Assembly (NCBI RefSeq): GCF_016908015.1
Contig: NZ_JAFBDB010000002.1
Location: forward strand, 372,001-436,000
DNA: 64,000 nt
Direction of reading: 5' to 3'
Source: Clostridium pascui
GTDB taxonomy: Bacteria; Bacillota; Clostridia; Clostridiales; Clostridiaceae
Shown: positions 17,201 to 26,174 of the stretch, piece after piece
Layout of the letters: the number at the start of each line of letters is the position of its first letter
Numbering within the stretch: position 1 is the stretch's first letter
Translations under genes and position numbers: made by a program
Notes under the pieces: generated by a model
What the model saw: the letters and a program-made list of their open reading frames with translations, nothing else
Told to the model about the DNA's origin: nothing
Databases searched by the model: none

Positions 17201-17740
17201 ATGTTTAAAGATTATTGTGATTTTAATCATGAATGCATTATAAATTTTATTGGAAATATAATTGAGGGGGAATATGGAGTAAATAAAATCCACAAGATAT
17301 TTTTAATAACAAAAAACAATATAGCCTATGATATGTTTTGTAATTTGCAGCATGCATCTGAAACATTAGTGTTTTCAAGGGGAAATAATTTAGATAAGAC
17401 ACTTCTTTTATATACTTTACTAACATCTGCTGGATTTGACTGCAATTTATGTTATGCAGTAGTTAAAGATAACTCAAAATTAATAAGTAGAAGTGGAAAA
17501 AATGTAAAATGGTTTTATGTAACAGTAAATTATTTTGGAAAGTTAATTGAATTCGATTGTAGTTTTGATAGAAGTTTTATGAATGCAGCCCAAATAAGGC
17601 ATATTTCCCAAAGTTGGGATTTTAAGCTAGAAAATTATGTTTATAAAAATGAAAAGTTATTCAATGTAGTTAAAAGATGTTCTATAAATATGAAAGAAAG
17701 AAACGATGAGTTTTCTGAACTTGTTTGTACAAGCTATTAA
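17201..17740 (+). CDS. Transglutaminase-like fold protein lacking catalytic Cys and His
   Basis: About 179 residues. The segment RGNNLDKTLLLYTLLTSAGF has the spacing of the transglutaminase helix that normally begins G-D/N-C. The Cys is missing here, KWFYVTV stands where the catalytic His strand (HaWvev) would be, and LIEFDCSFD keeps the Asp region. So the fold is suggested but the triad is broken. Such proteins may bind peptides or serve as scaffolds. The start is ATG 17201, 8 bases after AAGGAG. It sits between the receiver-TPR gene and the first TrkA subunit in one transcript. Confidence 0.65.
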   Translation: MFKDYCDFNHECIINFIGNIIEGEYGVNKIHKIFLITKNNIAYDMFCNLQHASETLVFSRGNNLDKTLLLYTLLTSAGFDCNLCYAVVKDNSKLISRSGKNVKWFYVTVNYFGKLIEFDCSFDRSFMNAAQIRHISQSWDFKLENYVYKNEKLFNVVKRCSINMKERNDEFSELVCTSY

Positions 17741-17756
17741 AATGGAGGATATACAT

Positions 17757-18155
17757 ATGCATGTTATAATTGTAGGCTGTGGTAGATTAGGAAGTACCAT
17801 AGCAAGATATTTAGGAGAAAATGGACATGACGTAGTTATTATAGATAATGATGGAGAGAGGCTTAATAATGTAGAAAGCTCATTTAATGGAATAAAGATA
17901 AAAGGAATAGAATTTGATACAGATACTTTAATGGAAGCCGGAATAGATAAAGCAGATATATTTTTAGCACTTACACCAGATGATAATAAAAATATAATGG
18001 CATGTAAAATAGCAAAAGATATTTTTCAAGTTAAAAAAGTAATAGGAAGGGTTAGTAATTTAAATATGGAAAGTGCTTATTTAGATTTAAGTATAGATGT
18101 GATAAATCCAATTAAGTTAGCAGTAAATAGTTTAAATGAAAAGATGTTTAGTTAA
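17757..18155 (+). CDS. TrkA/KtrA-type K+ uptake regulator, RCK N-domain only
   Basis: 132 residues from ATG 17757 (GGAGG upstream). Rossmann NAD-binding motif GCGRLGSTIARYLGENGHDVVIID, acidic end of strand 2 (IDND), then DADIFLALTPDDNKNIM. It ends after the RCK N-domain, with no C-terminal RCK-C domain. The next gene encodes a full N+C protein. The two may form a mixed gating ring on the TrkH/KtrB channel encoded downstream. Confidence 0.88.
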   Translation: MHVIIVGCGRLGSTIARYLGENGHDVVIIDNDGERLNNVESSFNGIKIKGIEFDTDTLMEAGIDKADIFLALTPDDNKNIMACKIAKDIFQVKKVIGRVSNLNMESAYLDLSIDVINPIKLAVNSLNEKMFS

Positions 18156-18186
18156 ATAATTCTATTATTTAAAAGGAGATTTTGAT

Positions 18187-18837
18187 ATGAAAGCGCTTGT
18201 AGTTGGGGGAGGAAAAGTAGGGTATTATTTAGTAAAAACCTTAAAAAGTAAGGGGTATAAAATAACTCTTATAGAAAGAGATAAAACTTTATGTAACAAA
18301 ATTGCTGAGGAGTTAGAAATAGACGTAATATATGGAGATGGAACAGATATAGAGGTCTTGAGAGATGCAGGTATATATGATACTGAAGTAGTAGCAGCAG
18401 TAACAGGAAAGGATGAAGAAAACTTTACCATATGCCAAATAGTAAAAATGAAATTTTGTTATTGTGAAACTATTGCTCGTATAAACAACCCTAAAAATAG
18501 ACAAGTATTCAAGGCATTAGGTATCGATAAGACTGTATGTAGTACAGAAGTAATTGCAAATCTTATAGAAAGTGAATTAAATCATAACAAAATAAAGGTA
18601 GTGCAACCTTTAGATAAAGGAGAAATGATTTTAGTAGAGGCTGTATTAGATAAAAAGAGCAAGTGGAAGGATAAAACTATAAGTGCTATTGATGCACCAG
18701 AGGGATGTGTAATAGTATCTATATATAGAAATGACAAAATTATATATCCTAAAGGAAGTATAGGATTAAAAGAAGGAGATAAAGTGTTTATAGTTGTTAG
18801 CATGTCTAATAAATGCATCTTAGAAAAAATACTTTAA
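18187..18837 (+). CDS. TrkA/KtrA-type K+ uptake regulator, full length
   Basis: 216 residues with GGGKVGYYLVKTLKSKGY (NAD/ATP-binding loop) and strand-2 acid ERDK, GDGTDIEVLRDAGI and AAVTGKDEENFTICQI. The RCK-C domain occupies about residues 140-216 (VEAVLDKKSKWKDKTI ... KEGDKVFIVVSM). It is the usual length for KtrA/TrkA single-module proteins. It regulates the pore subunit, probably by nucleotide binding. The RCK-C domain is where c-di-AMP binds in KtrA relatives, but this cannot be judged here. Confidence 0.92.
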   Translation: MKALVVGGGKVGYYLVKTLKSKGYKITLIERDKTLCNKIAEELEIDVIYGDGTDIEVLRDAGIYDTEVVAAVTGKDEENFTICQIVKMKFCYCETIARINNPKNRQVFKALGIDKTVCSTEVIANLIESELNHNKIKVVQPLDKGEMILVEAVLDKKSKWKDKTISAIDAPEGCVIVSIYRNDKIIYPKGSIGLKEGDKVFIVVSMSNKCILEKIL

Positions 18838-18849
18838 GGAGGAGCAATT

Positions 18850-18954
18850 GTGTTAAATAAGAAAAAGATATTAAATGGAGTAATAATGGAAGTTATATTT
18901 ACATCTATACTTGTAAGTACAGTATTTATGATTAATATTATTATAATGAGGTAA
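18850..18954 (+). CDS. 34-residue single-helix membrane peptide between KtrA and KtrB
   Basis: GTG start 9 bases after AAGGAGGAG; 34 codons then TAA. The peptide is a short basic head (MLNKKKILNG) plus a helix VIMEVIFTSILVSTVFMINI. Its final AATGAGG provides the ribosome site of the TrkH/KtrB gene that starts 5 bp later, which argues for a genuinely translated gene. Size and position recall KdpF (29 residues) in the Kdp pump, so it may be a small stabilising subunit. That is an analogy, not homology. Confidence 0.65.
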   Translation: MLNKKKILNGVIMEVIFTSILVSTVFMINIIIMR

Positions 18955-18959
18955 ATGCT

Positions 18960-20486
18960 ATGATAAAAACAAAACACTATAATTTAAAGTTGATATTATA
19001 TTATACAGGATATATCATTTTGGGAATTGCCATGCTTATGTCAATTCCCTTAATTACAGCCATATTTTTCAAGGAGTGGAATGTAGTACTAGATTTTATT
19101 ATAAGTATGAGTATTTCTGCAAATATAGGTATTTTATTTATAATATTTTGTAAGAAAAGCAAGGATATTATAAAATTTGAATGGAAACATGGCCTTGTAA
19201 TAGCAGCCTTTTCTTGGATTATATTGACATTGTTATGTGCCATACCCTATTGGTTAAGTGGAAATTTCAAACAATTTATTGATGCTTGTTTTGATGTAAT
19301 GAGTGGCTTTACTACTACAGGACTTGTACTAATACAAAATCTTGACCATGTATCTTATGGGTTAAATATGTGGAGACACATAATAACCTTTGTTGGTGGG
19401 CAGGGAATGGTAGTTATGGCTTTATCTTTTCTTGTAAGAGATACCGTTGGAGCATATAAGATGTATGTTGGAGAAGGTAAAGATATAGAATTGGTGCCTA
19501 ATGTAAAAGGTACTGCTAAAATTATATGGATCATAAGTATGATATATTTGGTTTTGGGAACAATTTTTCTATGGGTTAATGGGATTTTTATAGGAATAAA
19601 GCCTGTATCAGCTTTTTTTCATGGATTATTTATATATATGTCAGCTTGGAGTACGGGAGGATTTGCTCCTATGACTCAAAGTTTAAACTATTATCATAGC
19701 TTAAGTTTTGAAATTACATCAATTATATTTTTTACAATAGGTTCCTTTAATTTTGGGCTTCATTATGCTATTTGGCAAGGAAATAAAAAAGAGATTATGA
19801 AAAATATAGAAACTCAAAGCTTTTTTATAACCGCTATTTTAGCTAGTTATTTCGCAGTTATAGGATTAAATAAGTTACAAGTATATGATAATGCAATAGC
19901 CATGTTTAGAAGAGTAGTATATAATATACTTTCAGCTCATACTACCACTGGTTTTGGTAATATATATGCAAGACAATTTGCTTTACAATGGGGAGATTTT
20001 GGATTACTTATAATAATTATTGCTATGCTTATAGGGGGTTCGGCTTGTTCTACAGCTGGAGGAGTTAAGGGACTTCGTATAGGAATTTTATTTAAAGGGT
20101 TAATAGGAGAAGTAAAAAGGCTTTTATCTTCAGAAAGAAAGATAAATATAATAAAATATCATTATATTAAGGATAATGTTTTAACAGAAGGCATATTTAA
20201 AAGTTCTTCTATAGTAGTTATATGTTATATAGTTCTTTTTACTTTAGGAATTGCTATAGGAGTATATTATGGATATCCATTAGCTAGTGCAGCGTTTGAA
20301 TCTGCATCCGTAGCAGGAAATGTAGGTTTGTCTATAGGAGTAACAAACGCAGATATGCCATATTTAATGAAGCTATACTATATAATTGCTATGTATCTTG
20401 GAAGACTTGAATTTATGTCTGTATTTGCTTTAGCGGGATTTATTATTGGAGGTATTAAGAACATATGCATAAAATGTTTAAAATAA
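18960..20486 (+). CDS. TrkH/KtrB-family potassium transporter, pore subunit
   Basis: 508 residues with eight or more helices and the four pore loops of the SKT superfamily: MSGFTTTGLVL, SAWSTGGFAP, SAHTTTGFGN and SVAGNVGLSIG. Each supplies the conserved filter glycine (TTTG, STGG, TTTG, GNVG). It takes up K+ coupled to Na+ or H+, gated by the two TrkA/KtrA proteins encoded just upstream. ATG lies 8 bases after GAGG, which belongs to the end of the small peptide gene. It overlaps the next gene by 22 bases. Confidence 0.95.
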   Translation: MIKTKHYNLKLILYYTGYIILGIAMLMSIPLITAIFFKEWNVVLDFIISMSISANIGILFIIFCKKSKDIIKFEWKHGLVIAAFSWIILTLLCAIPYWLSGNFKQFIDACFDVMSGFTTTGLVLIQNLDHVSYGLNMWRHIITFVGGQGMVVMALSFLVRDTVGAYKMYVGEGKDIELVPNVKGTAKIIWIISMIYLVLGTIFLWVNGIFIGIKPVSAFFHGLFIYMSAWSTGGFAPMTQSLNYYHSLSFEITSIIFFTIGSFNFGLHYAIWQGNKKEIMKNIETQSFFITAILASYFAVIGLNKLQVYDNAIAMFRRVVYNILSAHTTTGFGNIYARQFALQWGDFGLLIIIIAMLIGGSACSTAGGVKGLRIGILFKGLIGEVKRLLSSERKINIIKYHYIKDNVLTEGIFKSSSIVVICYIVLFTLGIAIGVYYGYPLASAAFESASVAGNVGLSIGVTNADMPYLMKLYYIIAMYLGRLEFMSVFALAGFIIGGIKNICIKCLK

Positions 20487-20947
20487 TTTTAGTACCAGTA
20501 TTAGCGATATTTATGACTTTTATAGTATCAGCTGAAGAAAACATAAGCTTGAATGATTTAATAGAAAGATATAAACAATATAATAATAAAACTGTAGTTG
20601 TTACTGGGGAAGTTATAGGGGAGCAAATGAAAAGAGGAGAATATAGCTGGATAAATATAAATGATGGAACAAATGCTATGGGGATTTGGGTAAGAAACGA
20701 TTTAGCTGAAAATATAAAAATATTTGGTAGTTATAAGAATAAAGGTGATATAATTCAAGTAAAAGGAGTATTTCATATAAATTGTGTAGAGCATGGCGGA
20801 GATATAGATATACATGCAGATAGTTTATCTATTATGGAAAGAGGATATAATATTTCTCATCCTATCCAATCTACTAAAAAAACTGTTGCAAGTATTTTAA
20901 CTATAGTAAGTATGATCTTAATATTTTTATATTATAGAGTAAAATAA
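20465..20947 (+). CDS. Membrane-anchored OB-fold protein in the potassium operon
   Basis: 160 residues: signal-like N-terminal helix (FKIILVPVLAIFMTFIVSA), an OB-fold-like middle (LIERYKQYNNKTVVVTGEVIGE, then YSWININDGTNAMGIWV and KGDIIQVKGVFHINC), and a C-terminal helix (VASILTIVSMILIFLYY). The OB core resembles extracytoplasmic BOF/tOB domains. The function is unknown. The 22-base overlap with the TrkH/KtrB gene and the Crp gene 22 bp later place it firmly in the operon. It might be an extracytoplasmic accessory of the transporter. Confidence 0.65.
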   Translation: MHKMFKIILVPVLAIFMTFIVSAEENISLNDLIERYKQYNNKTVVVTGEVIGEQMKRGEYSWININDGTNAMGIWVRNDLAENIKIFGSYKNKGDIIQVKGVFHINCVEHGGDIDIHADSLSIMERGYNISHPIQSTKKTVASILTIVSMILIFLYYRVK

Positions 20948-20969
20948 ATTTAAAATGGAGATATAAAAT

Positions 20970-21650
20970 ATGGACTTGGGAAATTATATTAATGGCATAA
21001 ATATCTTTAAAGAAGTAAATAAGGAGGCCCTGAAAGCTTTAACAGAAAGAGCTAGTATACTAAAGCTTAAAAAAGGTGAAAATCTCTTTATGGAAAAGAC
21101 AGAAGTTACTAATATATATATTGTAGTAGAAGGAAATGTAGTGCTTTATAGGTTATCAGAAGGTGGACAAAAAAAGATAGTATATATATTAGGAAAGGAT
21201 TATGTAATAAATGAAGTTATAATGGATGGAAAATTTGCATCAATTAGTGCAGATGCCTATGAAACTTCGTTGATTTTATCAATACCTAAAGATAGTTTTA
21301 TGAAGGCAATGAGTCTTGATTGGGATTTTAATTATAAGATAATATGCTCCATGTCTAAAAAAATAAGAAGACTTTATAGGCAGCTTAAGAATACTGTTCC
21401 TTTAAAAATAGAAAGAAAGGTAGCAGCAAAGCTTTGGAAGTTATCTAAAGACTATGGAAAAACTGTTAAAGATGGAGAAGAAATAGCCTTAAGTATTACT
21501 GTAAACGATATGGCAGAAATGCTTGGAAGCTCTAGAGAAACTATATCCAGAGCAATTAAAGAACTTAAGGAACATGAACTTATAGTTACAGATAAGAGAA
21601 AAATAATAGTAAAAGACAGAGAAAAGCTGGCAGAGTTTTTTAGGAAGTAG
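20970..21650 (+). CDS. Crp/Fnr-family transcription regulator
   Basis: 226 residues. The cyclic-nucleotide-binding beta-barrel fold occupies residues 10-120 (IFKEVNKEALKALTERA ... VVEGNVVLYRLSEGGQKKIVYIL). A dimer helix follows, then a winged helix at about 160-222 with recognition helix SSRETISRAIKELKEHELI. There is no Fnr-type Cys cluster at the N-terminus, so oxygen sensing through an Fe-S cluster is unlikely. It is last in the potassium operon and may control it. Crp-like half sites occur upstream of the operon at 14593 and a perfect Crp-type palindrome at 24253. Confidence 0.92.
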   Translation: MDLGNYINGINIFKEVNKEALKALTERASILKLKKGENLFMEKTEVTNIYIVVEGNVVLYRLSEGGQKKIVYILGKDYVINEVIMDGKFASISADAYETSLILSIPKDSFMKAMSLDWDFNYKIICSMSKKIRRLYRQLKNTVPLKIERKVAAKLWKLSKDYGKTVKDGEEIALSITVNDMAEMLGSSRETISRAIKELKEHELIVTDKRKIIVKDREKLAEFFRK

Positions 21651-21673
21651 AAAAAGGCTTAAAGTATTCTTTT

Positions 21674-21735
21674 AGTAACCAGTAGCCAGTTATAGAGTTT
21701 TTGCGATGCAAAACTATATTTCACTGGTTACTTGT
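21674..21735. repeat. Intergenic inverted repeat
   Basis: AGTAACCAGTAGCCAGT at the left pairs imperfectly with CACTGGTTACTTGTTACT at the right, with TTTTGCGATGCAAAA in the middle. It lies between the convergent Crp and TspO genes and probably works as a terminator, though no clean T-run follows. Confidence 0.5.
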
Positions 21736-21759
21736 TACTGTTTTGCTTGGTAGAATATG

Positions 21760-22260
21760 TTACATTTCATTGAGCATCCATATGGAAAGGTTCAAAACTC
21801 CTGCAAAAGATACCCAAAGTATATAGGGAATTAAAAGATAAGCTGATATCTTATCATGTTTTGCAAACTCAAAGGTGGTTAAAAGAATAAACACAAGAAG
21901 TACAAGCAATTCTATAAAAGCAAGTCCATAAAGGTTAAATCTAAAAAATATGAATGTCCAAAGTAAATTTAAGCCAAATTGGATGAAATAATATACAAGT
22001 GCTCGTGTAACATATTTCCCTTCCTTTTTTAATAATAATATTCTATAAAGGGCAATGGACATAAGTAGATATAGTATTGGCCACACAACTGCAAAGACCC
22101 ATCCTGGAGGGGCAAAGGGCGGTGTTATTAAATTTGAATAAGTTTCTCTATTAGACATTCCAAAATAACTAGATAATGCAGCTATTCCTTCTGTTAAAAT
22201 TATAATAGAAATTAACAATGGAATATTTCTTTTCCCATCTACTTTAAAGATATTTTTCAT
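21760..22260 (-). CDS. tspO: TspO/MBR family membrane protein
   Basis: 166 residues and five helices, as in the family. Hallmarks are the NLITPPFAPPGWVFAVVWPILY segment (P-P-x-x-P-P-G-W-x-F), FGLNLLWTFIFF (the helix-3/4 NxxW motif) and the final YILWVSFAGVLNLSIW with the cholesterol-motif-like region. TspO proteins bind tetrapyrroles and hydrophobic ligands; the role in anaerobes is unclear. AAGGAG precedes ATG. It is a monocistronic unit convergent with the potassium operon. Confidence 0.93.
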   Translation of the reverse strand: MKNIFKVDGKRNIPLLISIIILTEGIAALSSYFGMSNRETYSNLITPPFAPPGWVFAVVWPILYLLMSIALYRILLLKKEGKYVTRALVYYFIQFGLNLLWTFIFFRFNLYGLAFIELLVLLVFILLTTFEFAKHDKISAYLLIPYILWVSFAGVLNLSIWMLNEM

Positions 22261-22433
22261 TTTCCATACTCCTTTTAATATTAACCAATATAAATATATT
22301 CCTTAAATTTTAGTTTATGTTACAGTAAAGCTTTTATGTGAATAAAAGTTTGAATATATACTCACTTTTCTTAAGTTGCCTTATTATATTACGAAAAGTA
22401 TATTATTACCGAAAGGGGATGGAGATAAGATAA

Positions 22434-24140
22434 ATGAAAAATATAAAAAGTATAAATATAAAAATTACATTACCTATTTTTGTTATGTTTGTTATTTTTG
22501 TCAGTGTTACGATTGTCCAAATTAGGGCTGTACAAAATAATTTATCAGAAGTAAAACAAATGAATGAAAAATACTTTGCTACGCTTTCAAAGGCAGAGGA
22601 GTTAAAGTTAAATGTTGTTCAAGTTCAACAGTGGCTTACAGATATTAGTGCAACAAGGGGAGCAGAAGGTTATAATGATGGTTTTGAAAAAGCAGAAGAG
22701 CATGCGGCAGGCGCGAAGAAAAATTTACAGGAGCTTATAGAAATTAATCCTGAAAATAGTAATGAGATACAGGCTATCGAAAAAGCTTTTGAGCCTTATT
22801 ATGAAACTGGTAAAGTTATGGCTAATGCATATATTACTGGAGGTCCCAGCAAGGGAAATGCTACAATGCTTAAGTTTGATAAAATGGCCCAGGAAGTAAA
22901 TGGACAAGTAGATAATTTTAAGAACAATTCTAATGAAAATATAAAAAATGTTATTGCAGATATACAAAGAAATATACATGTAACAATGGGTATAATGGGA
23001 ATTTCAATTATTATAGCTGTAATAATACTTATTATGGCATGGTCATATGTTTCTAAGAAAGTCGTAAAGCCTATTTTTAATGTATTAACCAAACTTCGTG
23101 AAATGGCAAATAGTGAAGGAGACTTAAGCCAGCATATTGAAGTTAAAAGTAACGATGAGATAGGAGAACTTGCTCAAAATATAAATTTACTTCAAGACTC
23201 TTTTAGTAATATAATATCTACAATTACGTGTGAATCTTTACAGGTAGGAGATATAGTTAATAAAACAAATAATAATATACAAAATCTTACCTTACAAATT
23301 GGGAATGTACTGAAAACTACAGAAGAAATGGCAGCAAGCATGGAAGAATCCGCAGCTTCTACAGAGGAAATGGATGCATCAGCTGTAGAAATCAAAAAGG
23401 CCGTTGAAAACATTGCATCTAAAGCTGAAAATGGAACTGAAGTTATAAGGGAAATCAGTAAGCATGCGGAAGAGTTAAAACAAAATGCAGTAGTTGCTCA
23501 ACAAACTGCACAAACAATAGGTATGACAACAAGTCAAAAATTAAGCTCTGCGATAGAGCAGGCTAAGGCAGTAGAGGAAATTGGATTGCTTACTGATGCA
23601 ATACTACAAATAGCTTCACAAACAAACCTACTTGCACTGAATGCATCTATTGAGGCAGCAAGAGCAGGGGAAGCCGGCAGGGGGTTTTCAGTTGTAGCTA
23701 ATGAAATTAAAAAACTTTCAGAGGATTCAAAGAATGCTGTAAGCAAAATTCAACAGGTCACAAAACGAGTAATGAATTCTGTGGAAAATTTAAGTGAAAG
23801 TTCAAGTGAGATTTTAGACTTTATCAAACAAAATGTAATAAAGGATTATGAAATTCTAGTAAATACTGGGGAGCAGTATTATAAGAATGCAGCGTATATG
23901 GAGGACTTTGTTTCAGGTTTAAGTAAAGTGCTAGAAGAGATAACAGTTTCAATGGAAAATGTAACAAAATCCATTGGTGAAGTATCTGCATCAAATAATG
24001 AAACTGCACAAGGTACTGAAAGTATTGCAGAAAGTACTACTGAGGTTTTCCAAAAGTCAAATGAAGTGTTGGAGCTTATAAATACTACAAGTAAAAGTGT
24101 TAACAAGCTCCAGGGTATGGTTGCTAAATTCAAAGTATAA
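22434..24140 (+). CDS. Methyl-accepting chemotaxis protein
   Basis: 568 residues. N-terminal helix (12-32), periplasmic-type four-helix sensor of about 150 residues, second helix (about 183-205), HAMP, and a long coiled-coil signalling domain. The conserved hairpin tip [18 protein letters not shown] lies near residue 395. The extracellular ligand domain looks like a 4HB_MCP bundle; the ligand is unknown. GGGGATGGAG lies before ATG. No che genes adjoin it. Confidence 0.95.
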   Translation: MKNIKSINIKITLPIFVMFVIFVSVTIVQIRAVQNNLSEVKQMNEKYFATLSKAEELKLNVVQVQQWLTDISATRGAEGYNDGFEKAEEHAAGAKKNLQELIEINPENSNEIQAIEKAFEPYYETGKVMANAYITGGPSKGNATMLKFDKMAQEVNGQVDNFKNNSNENIKNVIADIQRNIHVTMGIMGISIIIAVIILIMAWSYVSKKVVKPIFNVLTKLREMANSEGDLSQHIEVKSNDEIGELAQNINLLQDSFSNIISTITCESLQVGDIVNKTNNNIQNLTLQIGNVLKTTEEMAASMEESAASTEEMDASAVEIKKAVENIASKAENGTEVIREISKHAEELKQNAVVAQQTAQTIGMTTSQKLSSAIEQAKAVEEIGLLTDAILQIASQTNLLALNASIEAARAGEAGRGFSVVANEIKKLSEDSKNAVSKIQQVTKRVMNSVENLSESSSEILDFIKQNVIKDYEILVNTGEQYYKNAAYMEDFVSGLSKVLEEITVSMENVTKSIGEVSASNNETAQGTESIAESTTEVFQKSNEVLELINTTSKSVNKLQGMVAKFKV

Positions 24141-24170
24141 AAAAATATTAATCAGACCTACTGACTGAAA

Positions 24171-24200
24171 GAAGGAATTTCGTTTTGGCGAAAGTTCCTT
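24171..24200. repeat. Stray copy of the central hairpin of the twin-hairpin elements
   Basis: GAAGGAATTTCG-TTTTGG-CGAAAGTTCCTT closely matches the hairpin in the centre of elements A-C (for example GGGAATTTCGCTTTGG in C at 56219). The following TTTAAATTCAATAATCAC also resembles the element flank. No other part of the element is present. Confidence 0.6.
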
Positions 24201-24240
24201 TTAAATTCAATAATCACAAAGTTATAAAAAATATTTAGAA

Positions 24241-24280
24241 AACATAAAAGTATGTGATAAAAATCACATACTTTTATGTT
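24241..24280. promoter_or_regulatory. Perfect 18-bp palindrome with Crp-type core, before the sulfite reductase unit
   Basis: Two perfect 18-bp arms separated by AAAA. The core reads TGTGATAAAAATCACA, which equals the Crp consensus TGTGA-N6-TCACA. It lies 50 bp before the ATG of the FNT channel gene. It is followed by TTTTATC, so it may also terminate the chemoreceptor transcript. The site could be read by the Crp/Fnr protein encoded at 20970 or by another one; this is inference. Confidence 0.65.
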
Positions 24281-24329
24281 TTTATCATTTAAAATCATAC
24301 ATGTAAATTGATTAGAGAGGAGATATATC

Positions 24330-25136
24330 ATGTTTAGTGAAGAAATTAACAAAGTTGGAAATGCAGGAGAGGCAAAAGCAAAATTACTAAAAAACAATCC
24401 TTTTGGGTATACGATATCATCAGCATTAGCTGGAATTTATGTAGGAATTGGTATAATACTTATCTTTACAGTAGGTGGATTTTTTAATGCAGTAAATTCA
24501 CCAGCTACAAAACTTCTAATGGGAATTTCTTTTGGAATCGCCTTAAGCCTCGTAATAATGGCAGGATCAGAATTATTCACAGGTAACAACATGGTTATGA
24601 CTATATCTTCTTTAGATAAAAAAACAACTTGGGGGGAGACCTTTAAAGTTTGGATTGTATCATATGTTGGAAATTTCATAGGTTCAGCACTTTTAGCGCT
24701 TATTTATGTAAAAAGTGGACTTGCATCAGGACCAGTGGCAAGCTTTATAGTAAAAGCTAGTGAAACAAAAATGAACTTACCTTGGGATCAATTATTATAT
24801 AGAGGAATACTTTGTAATTTGCTTGTATGCTTAGCAGTATGGTGTTCTTTTAAAATGAAAGAAGAAGCTGGAAAATTAATTATGATATTTTGGTGTCTAT
24901 TTGCATTTATAACAGCAGGATTTGAGCATTCAGTAGCAAACATGACATTGCTTTCAATAGGACTTTTAATTCCACACAGTGGAGCAGTAACATTAGGTGG
25001 ACTTTTCCACAATCTTATATTCGTAACGCTAGGAAACATGATTGGTGGAATAGTTTTTGTAGCACTTGCTTATTTTTCAATAGCTAAAAACACTATTAAG
25101 GTTTCAAATTCTAATACAATCAAAGAAAGTAAATAA
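24330..25136 (+). CDS. Formate/nitrite transporter family channel, probably the hydrosulfide channel (HSC)
   Basis: 268 residues, six helices, with the FNT pattern (SALAGIYVGIGIIL, AGSELFTGNNMVM, GLLIPHSGAVTLGGLFHNLIFVTLGNMIGG). In clostridia the FNT member sitting directly before asrABC is the hydrosulfide channel that releases HS- made by sulfite reduction. Here asrA begins 12 bp downstream, so the same role is likely, rather than formate or nitrite transport. GAGAGGAG precedes ATG. Confidence 0.9.
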   Translation: MFSEEINKVGNAGEAKAKLLKNNPFGYTISSALAGIYVGIGIILIFTVGGFFNAVNSPATKLLMGISFGIALSLVIMAGSELFTGNNMVMTISSLDKKTTWGETFKVWIVSYVGNFIGSALLALIYVKSGLASGPVASFIVKASETKMNLPWDQLLYRGILCNLLVCLAVWCSFKMKEEAGKLIMIFWCLFAFITAGFEHSVANMTLLSIGLLIPHSGAVTLGGLFHNLIFVTLGNMIGGIVFVALAYFSIAKNTIKVSNSNTIKESK

Positions 25137-25148
25137 GAGGTGATAATA

Positions 25149-26174
25149 ATGGGATTAAGAATGAGAAGACAAGACTTTAACAATATTATCAAAAATTTAT
25201 CAAAAGAATATAAGGTTTATGCACCAGTAACTTTAGCTGGCAAGGGAAACTTTTCAGATACAGATTCTATAAGGTATGAAGAAGTTAAAGATGGAGAAAA
25301 GATAAATTTAGTAGATAAATCACATTTTTCATATAAGGAAGTTATACTTCCAACAACTCAAACATTGTTTTACTTCACTGAAGATCAGTGGATGGAACCT
25401 AAAATAGATGATAAAAAGATATTAGTGTTTTTAAGAAGCTGTGATATGCATGGGGTAAAGAGAGTAGATCAAATTTACTTAAAAAATGGCGCAGAAGATC
25501 CTTATTATAAGGCATTAAGAAATAAGGTGAAATTTGTTTTAATAGGATGTGAAAATTCCTTTGAAAATTGCTTCTGTGCATCCATGGGTACAAATAAGAC
25601 AGCTGATTATGATATGGCAGTAAATGATGGTGGAGGGTACATTGAAATCGATGTAAAAGATAATAATCTTTCAATATATTTTGAGGGAGTAGAAGCAGAA
25701 AAATTAGATGTTACTCCAGCTTATGTAGAAAGTAATGATATAAATGTAAACATTCCAGATGAAAACAAGGTAGATCTTGGAGAAGTGGCTAAATTACCAT
25801 TATGGAATGAATATAACGCAAGATGTATAGCTTGTGGAAAATGCAACTTTGTTTGTCCAACTTGTACATGTAACTCAATGCAGGATATATTCTACAGGGA
25901 TAATAAAAATGCAGGAGAAAGAAGAAGAGTTTGGGCATCTTGTCAAGTAGATGGTTACACAACTATGGCAGGTGGACATGGCTTTAGACAAGATAAGGGA
26001 CAAAGAATGAGATTTAAAGTTCTTCATAAAGTTTATGATTTTAATAAGAGATTTGGGTATCATATGTGTGTAGGATGCGGAAGATGTGATGACGCATGTC
26101 CACAATATATATCATTCTCAAACTGTGTAAATAAATTAACTGACGCTCTAGAAGGAGGAAAGGCTAATGAATAA
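25149..26174 (+). CDS. asrA: Anaerobic sulfite reductase subunit A
   Basis: 4Fe-4S electron-transfer subunit of the dissimilatory-type NADH:sulfite reductase. Two ferredoxin-like clusters at the C-terminal half: CIACGKCNFVCPTC and CVGCGRCDDACP. The N-terminal half carries the AsrA/hydrogenase-beta-like fold (LFYFTEDQWMEPK, FLRSCDMHGVKRVD). The ATG at 25149 lies 7 bases after AGAGGTG and is preferred to the GTG at 25140. It overlaps asrB by 8 bases; the order channel-asrA-asrB-asrC is the classic one. Confidence 0.95.
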   Translation: MGLRMRRQDFNNIIKNLSKEYKVYAPVTLAGKGNFSDTDSIRYEEVKDGEKINLVDKSHFSYKEVILPTTQTLFYFTEDQWMEPKIDDKKILVFLRSCDMHGVKRVDQIYLKNGAEDPYYKALRNKVKFVLIGCENSFENCFCASMGTNKTADYDMAVNDGGGYIEIDVKDNNLSIYFEGVEAEKLDVTPAYVESNDINVNIPDENKVDLGEVAKLPLWNEYNARCIACGKCNFVCPTCTCNSMQDIFYRDNKNAGERRRVWASCQVDGYTTMAGGHGFRQDKGQRMRFKVLHKVYDFNKRFGYHMCVGCGRCDDACPQYISFSNCVNKLTDALEGGKANE

